A DNA stretch of 64,000 nt from Anabaena sp051781005. GTDB taxonomy: Bacteria > Cyanobacteriota > Cyanobacteriia > Cyanobacteriales > Nostocaceae. Position 1 is the stretch's first letter, and every line of letters starts with the position of its first letter. A program made the translations under genes and the position numbers. Under the pieces are notes generated by a model. The model was not told where the DNA came from. It worked only from the letters and a program-made list of their open reading frames with translations, and did not search any database. The stretch spans positions 248,001 through 312,000 of the forward strand of contig NZ_JBPWOA010000026.1 in the NCBI RefSeq assembly GCF_051781005.1, in the 5' to 3' direction. This document shows positions 33,059-42,423 of this stretch, one piece after another.

Positions 33059-34858
33059 CTATTTTTTATACTTCCCTGGATATTTACGAGAATAATATTC
33101 TTCCATGATTTCTAAAATCATTGGTGCAGCCACACTACCACCACCACCACCAGAATGTTCAGCAAAAGCCACAATCAAAAGTTCTGGTTTATCAGCAGGT
33201 GCATAAGCGCCAAACCAAGCATGATTCTCCTTCACTCCACGGTTCCAAGCTTCCGCTGTACCACTCTTACCAGCCGTTGGGGGAATAGTTGGTTTATTCA
33301 AAGCCTTACCAGTACCTTCAGATATCACCTTCCGCAATCCCTCGCGTAAAACTTTAATAGTACTTGGTTTCATATTTAAAGATTCGCGCCATTTTTGTGC
33401 GTCCGCATTGTCTTTGAGCAAATGTGGCTGCACTCGATAACCACCATTAGCAGGGACAGCAAACATCACTGCGACTTGTAGAGGTGATGTTTGTAAAGCA
33501 CCTTGACCAATAGACATATTAATAGAGTCGCCTACAGTCCAAGGCATTTTCCAAACTTTGCGTTTCCAGTTTTCATCGGGAACCAAACCTTTGACTTCTT
33601 CTGTGGAGAACTCAAAGCCAGTTTTTTCACCAAAGCCATATTTGCGAGTCCATTCAATCAATTTAGGACCCCCTACGCCTTTACCAATTTGATAAAAGAA
33701 AGTATCACTACTCCACTGCATTGCACCGACAAAACCCAATGGACCAAATCCTGCATGGTTCCACTCACCAAACCTTGTGCCACCAATAGTTAAAGAACCA
33801 TAGGTTTGTAGCACTGTACTGGGAGAAAATTTCCCCGATTCTAATCCAGCAGTGGTAGTGACAATTTTAAAGGTACTCGCCGGTGGAAAGGCACTTAAAG
33901 CACGATTGACCAAAGGATGCTCCTCACCTTGGACACTTGTCCAGTCTTTTTCGGAGAGTTTTTGTTTAGAAAAAATATTGGGGTCAAAGGTAGGATGAGA
34001 TACCATTCCTAAGACTTCACCATTGTTGGGGTTAAGTGCCACAATTGCCCCATTGCGTTTACCTAAAGCTTTTTCGGCAGTTTTTTGCAGTTCTAAATCT
34101 ATTGTTAAGTGTAAATCATTACCAGCTTTTGCCTGTTTTTCTCCCAATACCCGCAGCGGTCTACCCGCACCATCTACTTCTACTTGCTGTCCACCCCATT
34201 CACCCCGCAGTGTTTTCTCATAGGCTTTTTCCACGCCCATTTGACCAATTACATCTCCTAGACGATAGCCTTCAGATTTCCTTTTTTTTAGCTGTTCGGC
34301 TGTCAGTTCACGGGTATAGCCAAGTAGATGAGCTAATTTCATCCCTTGTGGGTAATAACGCACAGCTTCCGTATTTATTTCTACATCTATGAGTTCGGTT
34401 TCATATTCTTTCAAGGCTGTAACTTGAGCTTCATTTACGTCACGAGCAATGCGAATCAGAGAAGAAGAATTAGCCCCTGCTTCTTCTAGTTTTTTTTCCA
34501 TTTCCTCTGGAGGGATATCGAGGATTTTGGACAGACGAGGCCCCACAACTGACCAGGATGGCTTGGTATGTGCCATTGGCCACAAATAAACAGAGCGAGG
34601 ATAGCGAGTAGTAGCTAACAGTTTGCCATTCCTATCAAAAATATTGCCTCGTTCTGGTTGTTTAGGAATGACTCGAATCCGGTTAGCTTCTGCCCTTTGT
34701 CGGAGTTTTGGCCCTTCAATAATCTGCAAATAAGCTAAACGAGCGCCGATTCCAGATGTCATCAATAACGTGAATAGTATTAAAAATACTGATTGGGAAC
34801 CACGTCCAACGGTACGTGTATTTTTTTGATTACTGAGTAGTGGTGGTAATATAGCCAT
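33059..34858 (-). CDS. mrdA: Penicillin-binding protein 2
   Basis: PBP2 is the transpeptidase of cell elongation, working with RodA and MreB at the inner membrane. The 599-residue protein has a single helix (about 22-42, SVFLILFTLLMTSGIGARLAYL), the PBP dimerisation domain starting QPERGNIFDRNGKLLATTRYP, and a transpeptidase domain with SxxK at PPASTFKI, the SSD of QWSSDTFF as the SxN-like motif and AGKSGTAEAW as KTG. The frame's upstream 41 residues to 34981 fit no relative, so I choose ATG 34858, with ATG 34876 a second option. Neighbours are not cell-wall genes except the M15 peptidase, with which it is convergent across 96 repeat-rich bases. Confidence 0.9.
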   Translation of the reverse strand: MAILPPLLSNQKNTRTVGRGSQSVFLILFTLLMTSGIGARLAYLQIIEGPKLRQRAEANRIRVIPKQPERGNIFDRNGKLLATTRYPRSVYLWPMAHTKPSWSVVGPRLSKILDIPPEEMEKKLEEAGANSSSLIRIARDVNEAQVTALKEYETELIDVEINTEAVRYYPQGMKLAHLLGYTRELTAEQLKKRKSEGYRLGDVIGQMGVEKAYEKTLRGEWGGQQVEVDGAGRPLRVLGEKQAKAGNDLHLTIDLELQKTAEKALGKRNGAIVALNPNNGEVLGMVSHPTFDPNIFSKQKLSEKDWTSVQGEEHPLVNRALSAFPPASTFKIVTTTAGLESGKFSPSTVLQTYGSLTIGGTRFGEWNHAGFGPLGFVGAMQWSSDTFFYQIGKGVGGPKLIEWTRKYGFGEKTGFEFSTEEVKGLVPDENWKRKVWKMPWTVGDSINMSIGQGALQTSPLQVAVMFAVPANGGYRVQPHLLKDNADAQKWRESLNMKPSTIKVLREGLRKVISEGTGKALNKPTIPPTAGKSGTAEAWNRGVKENHAWFGAYAPADKPELLIVAFAEHSGGGGGSVAAPMILEIMEEYYSRKYPGKYKK

Positions 34859-35061
34859 AAAATTAAAAGTAGGCATGAAATTAATATTATCAATGCTTTG
34901 CAGCTGCTGCCCGGCATTTAGGATAAAACAATGGCAAGTATATTTTTCATCAGAGTGTTGTTGCCAGATACAATAAACCAAAGTGTTAATTGTAGTCTAT
35001 ATATTAATAGCCTACATTGCTTAACCAAGTTTAGTCAGATCACGGCATTCTACTAAAGACT

Positions 35062-36210
35062 ATGGCTCAAACTGTGATGCAAAATCAGAAGAGTTTAACG
35101 ACTTTTCAGCCGCTTGATGTTGAACTGCGTAACGTCTTCAAGTTTTTCAACCAAGAACCAGCCGTACATGGTGTGGACTTGGATGTTAGACAAGGAGAGT
35201 TTTTTAGTATTTTAGGCCCTTCTGGTTGTGGTAAAACAACCACACTCCGCTTAATTGCTGGGTTTGAAAGGGTTGACGCAGGCAAGTTGCTGATTCAAGG
35301 ACAGTCTATGACCAATGTTCCTCCTTATCGTAGACCTGTCAATACTGTATTTCAAAGCTATGCTCTGTTTCATCATCTCAATGTGTGGGATAACATTGCT
35401 TTTGGACTCCGGTTAAAAAAAATATCTAAATCAGAACTGGAGAGCAGAGTCACAGAAGCTTTGAAGCTAGTAAAAATGGAAAGTTTGCGATCGCGCTTAC
35501 CTTCTCAACTCTCTGGTGGTCAACAGCAACGAGTAGCCTTAGCTAGGGCTTTAGTTAATCGTCCCGCAGTCTTACTCCTAGATGAACCCTTGGGAGCCTT
35601 AGATTTAAAACTGCGTAAGGAAATGCAGGTTGAACTATGCAATCTCCACAAAGATTTAGGATTAACCTTTGTCATGGTGACACACGATCAAGAAGAAGCA
35701 CTATGCTTATCTGATCGCATCGCGGTGATGAATCAAGGCAAAATTGAACAAATCGGTACTCCTAGCGAAATTTACGAACGTCCTCAAACAGCCTTTGTCG
35801 CTGATTTTATTGGTGATACAAATTTATTCAGCGGTGAAATCACCCATGTGGACTCAGAGTATGTGAAAATTTTGACCAAAACTGGATTGTCAATAGTCGC
35901 TAGACGTACAGACGATACACCAACGGAATTATTGCAAGCAGTAGTCTTAAGTGTCCGTCCAGAAAAAATTCAGATTTCCCTTTATCAACCAAACCTACCA
36001 ACGAACTGCTTTGAAGGCAGGTTAGTTAATATTATGTATTTGGGTACTCATGTTAATTATGTTGTGGAATTAGCCAACGGCATAAATATCAATGTTTTAC
36101 AACCGAATACCTTTGGCAGCTTACCAGATCGTGACACACCAATCTACATTTGTTGGGCAGAAACTGACTGTTTAGCTATTAGTCAAGCACCAAGACTCAA
36201 AAATCCATAA
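35062..36210 (+). CDS. potA: Spermidine/putrescine ABC transporter ATP-binding protein
   Basis: A 382-residue importer ATPase. The nucleotide-binding domain has Walker A LGPSGCGKTTTLR, signature LSGGQQQRVALARAL, Walker B VLLLDEPLGALD and the switch His in VTHDQEEAL. The C-terminal 130 residues form a TOBE regulatory domain (LSVRPEKIQISL, YLGTHVNYVVEL) as in PotA. The assignment to polyamines rests on the next genes (PotD-like binding protein and PotB-like permease). Its stop overlaps the ATG of potD by one base, so they are cotranslated. A CTTAACCA octamer lies in the upstream region (35021-35028) but alone is weak evidence for regulation. Confidence 0.92.
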   Translation: MAQTVMQNQKSLTTFQPLDVELRNVFKFFNQEPAVHGVDLDVRQGEFFSILGPSGCGKTTTLRLIAGFERVDAGKLLIQGQSMTNVPPYRRPVNTVFQSYALFHHLNVWDNIAFGLRLKKISKSELESRVTEALKLVKMESLRSRLPSQLSGGQQQRVALARALVNRPAVLLLDEPLGALDLKLRKEMQVELCNLHKDLGLTFVMVTHDQEEALCLSDRIAVMNQGKIEQIGTPSEIYERPQTAFVADFIGDTNLFSGEITHVDSEYVKILTKTGLSIVARRTDDTPTELLQAVVLSVRPEKIQISLYQPNLPTNCFEGRLVNIMYLGTHVNYVVELANGININVLQPNTFGSLPDRDTPIYICWAETDCLAISQAPRLKNP

Positions 36211-37301
36211 TGACTAAAATGACTAACAGAAGGCAATTTCTAAAAAACATGGTAGCGGTTTCTAGCTTGTCTTTAAGTAGTTGTGGCTGGAAACTAGCTA
36301 ATGTGAGTTCAAACCATACGAGTTCTGCTCAAAGTGACAACCTACAGATATATACATGGACTCAATATACTGATTCAGAATTACTTTCCACTTTTACTAC
36401 CCAAACTGGGATAAAAGTGTTAGCCGATTTTTATGACTCCAACGATGTGATGCTGGCTAAATTACAAGCTGGAGGTGCTGCCACTTATAGCATTATCTAT
36501 CCATCTGACTATATGGTGCAGAAGATGGTAGAGAAAAATTTGTTAACCCAAATCAATCATGAAAGCTTAATTGGGTTAGACAATTTATTTACCCAATTTA
36601 AGAATCCTAGCTATGATCCTGAGAACCGTTATAGTATTCCCTTCAATTGGGGAACAACTGGTTTACTTTACAACTCCGAAAAGCTAGAAAATCCACCAGA
36701 AGATTGGGAATATCTTTGGCAAAACCAAGACAAACTTTATAAGCGGATGACTTTACTCAATGATGTGCGGGAGGTAATGGGTGCAACCTTAAAGATGTTA
36801 GGTTATTCTTACAATTCGCAAAATGAAACAGAAGTTAAACAAGCTTATGAGAAGTTGAAGATATTAAAACCTGCAATTGCCGCTTTTGATACTGATGCTT
36901 GGCAAAACCAACTTCTAGCAGGAGATTTATTATTAGCTATGTGTTATTCTACCGATGCAGTCAATATATCGAAAGAAAACCCCAAATTCAAATATGTGAT
37001 TCCTAGCAGTGGTTCTTCACTATGGACAGATACTATGGTCATTCCCAAAACAGCCGCTAATTTGGCTGGTTCTTATGCCTGGATTAACTTAATTTTACAA
37101 CCAGATGTAGCAGCCAAGCTCAGTGAAAGACTAAATATTAGTACTCCTAATCGTGCTGGATTCGAGCAATTACCAAAGCAAATTCAAGAAAATACTAATT
37201 TATTTCCTCCAGAATCCTTGTTAGCAAAATGTGAACGCTCTACTCCTATAGGTGAATTTGAAGAAATTTATGAACGCTATTGGACTCAATTACTAGCTTA
37301 A
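36210..37301 (+). CDS. potD: Polyamine ABC transporter substrate-binding lipoprotein
   Basis: A 363-residue periplasmic binding protein. The N-terminus MTKMTNRRQFLKNMVAVSSL has a twin-arginine-like RRQFLK box, followed by the lipobox LSSC, so it is probably lipidated and perhaps exported by Tat. The mature part starts with LQIYTWTQYTDSELLS, FYDSNDVMLAKLQAGGA and YSIIYPSDYMVQKMV, matching PotD/PotF. The pocket residues WGTTGLLYNSEKL and CYSTDAVN are as expected for polyamines. The gene overlaps potA by one base and precedes the permease by 112 bases. Confidence 0.9.
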   Translation: MTKMTNRRQFLKNMVAVSSLSLSSCGWKLANVSSNHTSSAQSDNLQIYTWTQYTDSELLSTFTTQTGIKVLADFYDSNDVMLAKLQAGGAATYSIIYPSDYMVQKMVEKNLLTQINHESLIGLDNLFTQFKNPSYDPENRYSIPFNWGTTGLLYNSEKLENPPEDWEYLWQNQDKLYKRMTLLNDVREVMGATLKMLGYSYNSQNETEVKQAYEKLKILKPAIAAFDTDAWQNQLLAGDLLLAMCYSTDAVNISKENPKFKYVIPSSGSSLWTDTMVIPKTAANLAGSYAWINLILQPDVAAKLSERLNISTPNRAGFEQLPKQIQENTNLFPPESLLAKCERSTPIGEFEEIYERYWTQLLA

Positions 37302-37413
37302 TTTCAATTAATACTGATGATCATATATTTCGTGCTGAAAATGGGTAATTGGTTATTGTATTATTTTCAATATTGACAACCTAAAATCTCAAATCCAAAA
37401 TTGGTATCAGGCT

Positions 37414-38331
37414 GTGTCTATTAAAATTCCTAATTCGGCGCTAGAATCTCCCAGCGATATTGCAGAAAAGCCGCAATTGAATCGCTATCAAATCCAATGG
37501 CTTGCTCCTATGGCATTGCTTGCACCATCTGGGATTTGGTTATTACTGTTATTGTTACTGCCAACATTAATAATTTTTGAATTGAGTTTAGTCACCAATA
37601 TTCGACCAGGTGATATTGTCAATCCTAATGGCTTTCAAAACTATATTCGTATTCTGGAACCACTTTACTTACGAGTAATATTTAATTCTCTTTTTTTGGC
37701 AATTAATACGACAATTATTTGTTTAATTTTAGGTTTTCCGGTTGCTTATTGGATTGCTCAAATAGCACCAAAGCGCTGGCGGAATTTGCTGCTATTAGGG
37801 TTTGTTTTGCCTTTATGGACTTCCTCATTGCTGCGTTCTTATGCTTGGATTACTATTTTGCGTCCAACTGGATTGTTGAATAGTTTACTCACCAGTGTCG
37901 GCTTACCTGCATTAGAATTGCTTAACCGCAGTCCAGCGGTATTAATTGGCATGAGTTACAGCTTACTACCTTATATGGTTTTAGTGTTGTATGCCTCTTT
38001 GGAAAAGCTAGACAAGCAGTTGCTAGAAGCAGCAGCCGATTTGGGTGCAAACCCAAGACAAACCTTTTTGCGCGTCACTGTACCCCAAGTTTTACCAGGT
38101 ATAGCTGCTGGTTCTTTGCTGGTATTTATTATCGCATTAGGGGACTTTATCGATCCAGAATTACTTGGTGGTGCTTCTAGTATGACAGCGGCACGGTTAG
38201 TTTATAACCAGTTTCTCGGTGCTACCCAAAATTGGGGATTTGGTTCAGCGCTGAGTATGACGTTAATTTTGTTTGTGAGTATTGCGATCGCACTCGTGAT
38301 TAAATTCGGTGAAGTCAAACCGAAAAAATAG
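37414..38331 (+). CDS. potB: Polyamine ABC transporter permease (PotB-like)
   Basis: A 305-residue permease with six membrane helices. It has the EAA-type loop LLEAAADLGANPRQTFLRVTVPQVLPGI at about 205-235 that docks to the ATPase, and LGDFIDPELLGGASS near the last helices, as in PotB. It starts at GTG 37414; no ATG is available. No second permease (PotC) follows: the next gene is on the opposite strand 35 bases away. A small hairpin at 38330-38349 (AGACGTT / AACGTCT) overlaps the stop codon and may help terminate transcription. Confidence 0.88.
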   Translation: MSIKIPNSALESPSDIAEKPQLNRYQIQWLAPMALLAPSGIWLLLLLLLPTLIIFELSLVTNIRPGDIVNPNGFQNYIRILEPLYLRVIFNSLFLAINTTIICLILGFPVAYWIAQIAPKRWRNLLLLGFVLPLWTSSLLRSYAWITILRPTGLLNSLLTSVGLPALELLNRSPAVLIGMSYSLLPYMVLVLYASLEKLDKQLLEAAADLGANPRQTFLRVTVPQVLPGIAAGSLLVFIIALGDFIDPELLGGASSMTAARLVYNQFLGATQNWGFGSALSMTLILFVSIAIALVIKFGEVKPKK

Positions 38332-38366
38332 ACGTTATATAGAACGTCTCTACAAAAATTATTATT

Positions 38367-41300
38367 TTAAGCTTGGATGTTTTCTGCCTTCTGACCTCTG
38401 TTAGCCAAACTATCAACAGTAGAAAGGAACTCATGCTCCAAATAAGGCTTAGTGAAATAAGCCGTTGCACCTAATTCTTGAGCTAACTGACGATGTTTTT
38501 CGGAACTACGAGAAGTGAGAATCACCACAGGTTTTTTAGCCAAATCAGGATTCTGACGAATATGACTTAATAATTCAAATCCATTCATCCGTGGCATCTC
38601 CAAATCAGAAATGATCACTTCTACTTCTGGATGTACCTCCAATTGTTCAAGAGCTTCTACTCCATTTTGCGCTGACAATACTTGATAGCCGCATTTTTGC
38701 AAAGTCAGAGAAATAGTTTGTCGGACACTAATTGCATCATCTATAACCAAAACTACTTTTGGTAATTTATTAGCGATCCCTACAGAAGAAGGGAGTTGAG
38801 GTTTGATAGTATTTAAAGGAGCAGATGCAGCCAGCAGGGGTGTAGATTGAATCTCATCCTCGGACATTAACAGGGTCTGTTGAGAAGATATAGAACTGCT
38901 TGGTAGTCTTCTCACATCAAGTGTCGCCTGCATCTGTTGAGAATCTACCAGGAGAGTTCCGTCAATTACTAAAACAAGATTGCCATTAGCTAAACTACTA
39001 CAACCATAGATGTATTTTGGTGGAGCAATGGCACTTCCTAAAGGTCTGATTACTAATTCTTGTTCACCAATAATTTGATCGACTTCTAAACCCAAAATTC
39101 CTTGATTATGTCTGAGCAAAAGCACAGGGGTTTTCATGCTTTCTGTATCAGCATGACTGGGTATTTTGTTTAAATAAGTACCGCCAATAAATGAACCATT
39201 GTAATACATCAAATTTGCAAGTTTTAAGAGGTTGACTAGAAGTTCATCCTCACCCGAATGCCAATGTAAAATTTGTTTACCTTCAAATTCTTTGATTTGT
39301 TGATCAGAGGGAATTAATATTTTCTCGATACTATCTAGCAATAAGGCATAAACAACACCCCCTGCTTGGACTAGCATTAGTTTATCTGTAGTCATAGAAA
39401 AAGGTATTTTGAGTATGAATGTTGTTCCTTGAGAAGGAGATGATTGCACTGAAACCAAGCCATTAAGAGCTTGTAACTGAGTACGAACAATATCTAAACC
39501 CATCCCACGTCCAGAAATTTCACTTACCTTACCAGCGGTGGAAAATCCAGGTGAAAACATGAATTCTATCAATTCAGATTCAGTCAGATTATGAACATAG
39601 CCTTGACCATGATGATCATCTGGGATGAGATTAAGTGCGATCGCTCTTTCTCTAATTTTTTCTAAATTTATACCCTGACCATCATCTCGGATTTCGATAA
39701 TAGTTTGGCTTCCTTGATGATAAGCACAGATTTCTATTAAACCTGTTTCTTCTTTACCAAGTCCACGGCGAATTTCTGGAGTTTCAATACCATGATCAAA
39801 AGCATTCCGCACTAATTGTAATAACGGATCATAGAGTTTTTCAGCAATGGCTTTATCTATGAGAACTTGTGTGCCAATAAGTTTTAATTCTACAAGTTTC
39901 GCATAAACATTTCCTAGCTTCTGCACCATTTGAGGAAAGCGGTTTAAAATTGTTCCCAAAGGCAGCATTCTGGCCTCTACCAGGTTATCTATAATATTTA
40001 GAGTTAAATTATATTTTTTATCACCAATTTGAGAAGATTGTTTCATTAATAAGTCCAGAGACTCAGATGTTTCTTGTAATTGCAGTGTGTCTTCTAATGC
40101 TTCATGTAATGTCAAATTAAATTCTGTATATATATCCATTTCTAAAGCATCAAACTGCACAGCAGAAACTTTTTGCATAGTTTCGATAGAAACATTATTT
40201 CCCTGTAAAGACAAATCACGCAATTGATTCAAAATTGCTTGATGTTGACTCAGTTTTTGAGTTAATCTGTCAATTAGTTCTATAATTTGGTCATCATATA
40301 AAGTGCGTCGTTTTTGATAAATCAGTAATTCTCCTGCCAAATAATTGAGATGTTGCAATCCATCTACATTTACACGTACAAAGGAAGGTTGTCGAGAATT
40401 ATTATTTTTGGCAGGTAGGGAATTATCTGTTACTTCTTTATTGTTGATTACAGGTTCATCAGGAATCATTTCTAGGATTGATTCAGAAACGTTTGTAAAT
40501 ACCTGATCACTGACAACTGATGAAGTTACACTTCCTAAATAATTGTCATTTTTAATGTCTTCTACAGTATGGGTGATGACGGCTTGCTCTACTGTTTCAG
40601 AATCAAAAGTAGTTTCTCCTCCCCAGATTTCCTCTAATAGATTAAAGTCATTAGGAGCAGCTACAAAGGTAGATATTTCTTTGATAACTAGTAATTCTTG
40701 AAGTTTAGGATTGTCAAGCCATTTTTTTTCTTGTTCGGTGACTGGAGGGTAATTTTTATATTCTTTTCCTAATTTACGGATTTGCTTTCTGAGTGTGCTG
40801 ATAACTGAGATAGCATCATCATCTTTGTTAACTAAATACTGAAATTGGGCAATAGATAAAAGAATGATTAAAATCACACCTTGGCGATAAACATGAAGGT
40901 TCGGCTGATCTCTTTTATCGACAATGAAATCTAGAAATTCATTGAGCCAAGTTTCTATATAATGTTCTGAATTTTCTTGACCATCTGGAAAAATTAATAA
41001 CTTTAAACTCAGTTTTGTTTCTGGTATTTCTCTATAGTGATTAAACCAGCCAAAAATATAGCGAATCGCTTTTAAATAAAATTTAGCATTTGCTGGTCTT
41101 AAAGGCTCGTTATTCTTGTCGCCAGATGTAATCAAAAACTGGTAAAATTTGGTAGTAATGTTGAAAAATACTGTAGCAAAACTTTGATTTGCATGGATGA
41201 TGGATGATTCAACCTTGGGGACTGTAGCTAATGAACTACTAGTGATAGTGGGTGTGCTAGGTGAATCATCTTCTGTTACTTTTATGAGTGTTTGCAAAGC

Positions 41301-42062
41301 TAAAGAAGGTGAACCCCCGGAAGTGCGATCACCTGCTAAAACTGCTTTTTGTGACTCTTGTAAATCAGCTAAAGCAATTTCGGCAATTTGGCGTGCTTTG
41401 TGGGGATTAGCTTCCAAAGCAGACATAATTGTGCAAGCTAGTTCTTTTAAACCAGGTAAATTCAAAGATTCTGCTAAACCGAGAAATACATCAAGTTGAG
41501 AGTGTAAAACCTCTACTAATTCTTCATTGCTGAGTGAATCAAGTAGAGCTTCAGCAATACTTTCTAAGCGTTGTTTTACTCCTACTTCAAAGATAGACTG
41601 GACAATATCAAATCCTAATTCTTCTGAAGTAGGAATATGAGATTCAGCCCCAAAAGCATCACCTAATGTTGTTTGTAGTTGTGCAAATACTGTACTTGCT
41701 CTCTGAAGCAGTTCTTCGCTATTAATATTACTGGCTGTCAGTTCTGTGGTGACGGCTAACTCAAGGCACTCATAAGCTGCTAATAGCAGTGTTTGCAGTT
41801 CGGAATTTATAACTACATCTGGACTATATAAAGCCTTAAATACATCTTCTAGAGAATGGGCTATGATTTTGATAGTATCTAACCCAACAGTAGCCGCTCC
41901 ACCCTTAATGGTGTGAGTTGCTCGCATTAAGTTATGAACTTTAGCAATATTGCAACTTTCTAATAGAGTAAATAAATCCTGTTCAATTGTTTGCAATAGT
42001 TCTGGAGTTTCGGCTAAAAAATAGGCATAGCCTTGTTGGCGAATTTCATTATCTGTAATCAT
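38367..42062 (-). CDS. CheA-type hybrid histidine kinase with receiver
   Basis: A 1231-residue chemotaxis-type kinase, last gene of the taxis operon. Domains: an N-terminal Hpt domain with the phospho-His at ATHTIKGGAATVG (H50); a long helical middle part (about 150-600) without known motifs; a dimerisation/kinase core with LVRNAFDHGIE (N box), IEIRDDGQGI (G1), FSPGFSTAGKVSEISGRGMGLDIV (G2); a CheW-like regulatory domain around 900-1050; and a C-terminal receiver with DDAISV and the phospho-acceptor Asp of ISDLEMPRMNG. The layout matches PilL/HmpE/PtxE-type kinases that control type IV pilus motility in cyanobacteria. Which of these loci it is cannot be settled by eye. Confidence 0.85.
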   Translation of the reverse strand: MITDNEIRQQGYAYFLAETPELLQTIEQDLFTLLESCNIAKVHNLMRATHTIKGGAATVGLDTIKIIAHSLEDVFKALYSPDVVINSELQTLLLAAYECLELAVTTELTASNINSEELLQRASTVFAQLQTTLGDAFGAESHIPTSEELGFDIVQSIFEVGVKQRLESIAEALLDSLSNEELVEVLHSQLDVFLGLAESLNLPGLKELACTIMSALEANPHKARQIAEIALADLQESQKAVLAGDRTSGGSPSLALQTLIKVTEDDSPSTPTITSSSLATVPKVESSIIHANQSFATVFFNITTKFYQFLITSGDKNNEPLRPANAKFYLKAIRYIFGWFNHYREIPETKLSLKLLIFPDGQENSEHYIETWLNEFLDFIVDKRDQPNLHVYRQGVILIILLSIAQFQYLVNKDDDAISVISTLRKQIRKLGKEYKNYPPVTEQEKKWLDNPKLQELLVIKEISTFVAAPNDFNLLEEIWGGETTFDSETVEQAVITHTVEDIKNDNYLGSVTSSVVSDQVFTNVSESILEMIPDEPVINNKEVTDNSLPAKNNNSRQPSFVRVNVDGLQHLNYLAGELLIYQKRRTLYDDQIIELIDRLTQKLSQHQAILNQLRDLSLQGNNVSIETMQKVSAVQFDALEMDIYTEFNLTLHEALEDTLQLQETSESLDLLMKQSSQIGDKKYNLTLNIIDNLVEARMLPLGTILNRFPQMVQKLGNVYAKLVELKLIGTQVLIDKAIAEKLYDPLLQLVRNAFDHGIETPEIRRGLGKEETGLIEICAYHQGSQTIIEIRDDGQGINLEKIRERAIALNLIPDDHHGQGYVHNLTESELIEFMFSPGFSTAGKVSEISGRGMGLDIVRTQLQALNGLVSVQSSPSQGTTFILKIPFSMTTDKLMLVQAGGVVYALLLDSIEKILIPSDQQIKEFEGKQILHWHSGEDELLVNLLKLANLMYYNGSFIGGTYLNKIPSHADTESMKTPVLLLRHNQGILGLEVDQIIGEQELVIRPLGSAIAPPKYIYGCSSLANGNLVLVIDGTLLVDSQQMQATLDVRRLPSSSISSQQTLLMSEDEIQSTPLLAASAPLNTIKPQLPSSVGIANKLPKVVLVIDDAISVRQTISLTLQKCGYQVLSAQNGVEALEQLEVHPEVEVIISDLEMPRMNGFELLSHIRQNPDLAKKPVVILTSRSSEKHRQLAQELGATAYFTKPYLEHEFLSTVDSLANRGQKAENIQA

Positions 42063-42423
<361 letters not shown>

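Noticed and set aside
34859..34981. Extra 41 residues at the N-terminus of PBP2
   Set aside because: No ribosome site or family similarity; PBP2 relatives begin near the Met at 34858 before the single membrane helix.
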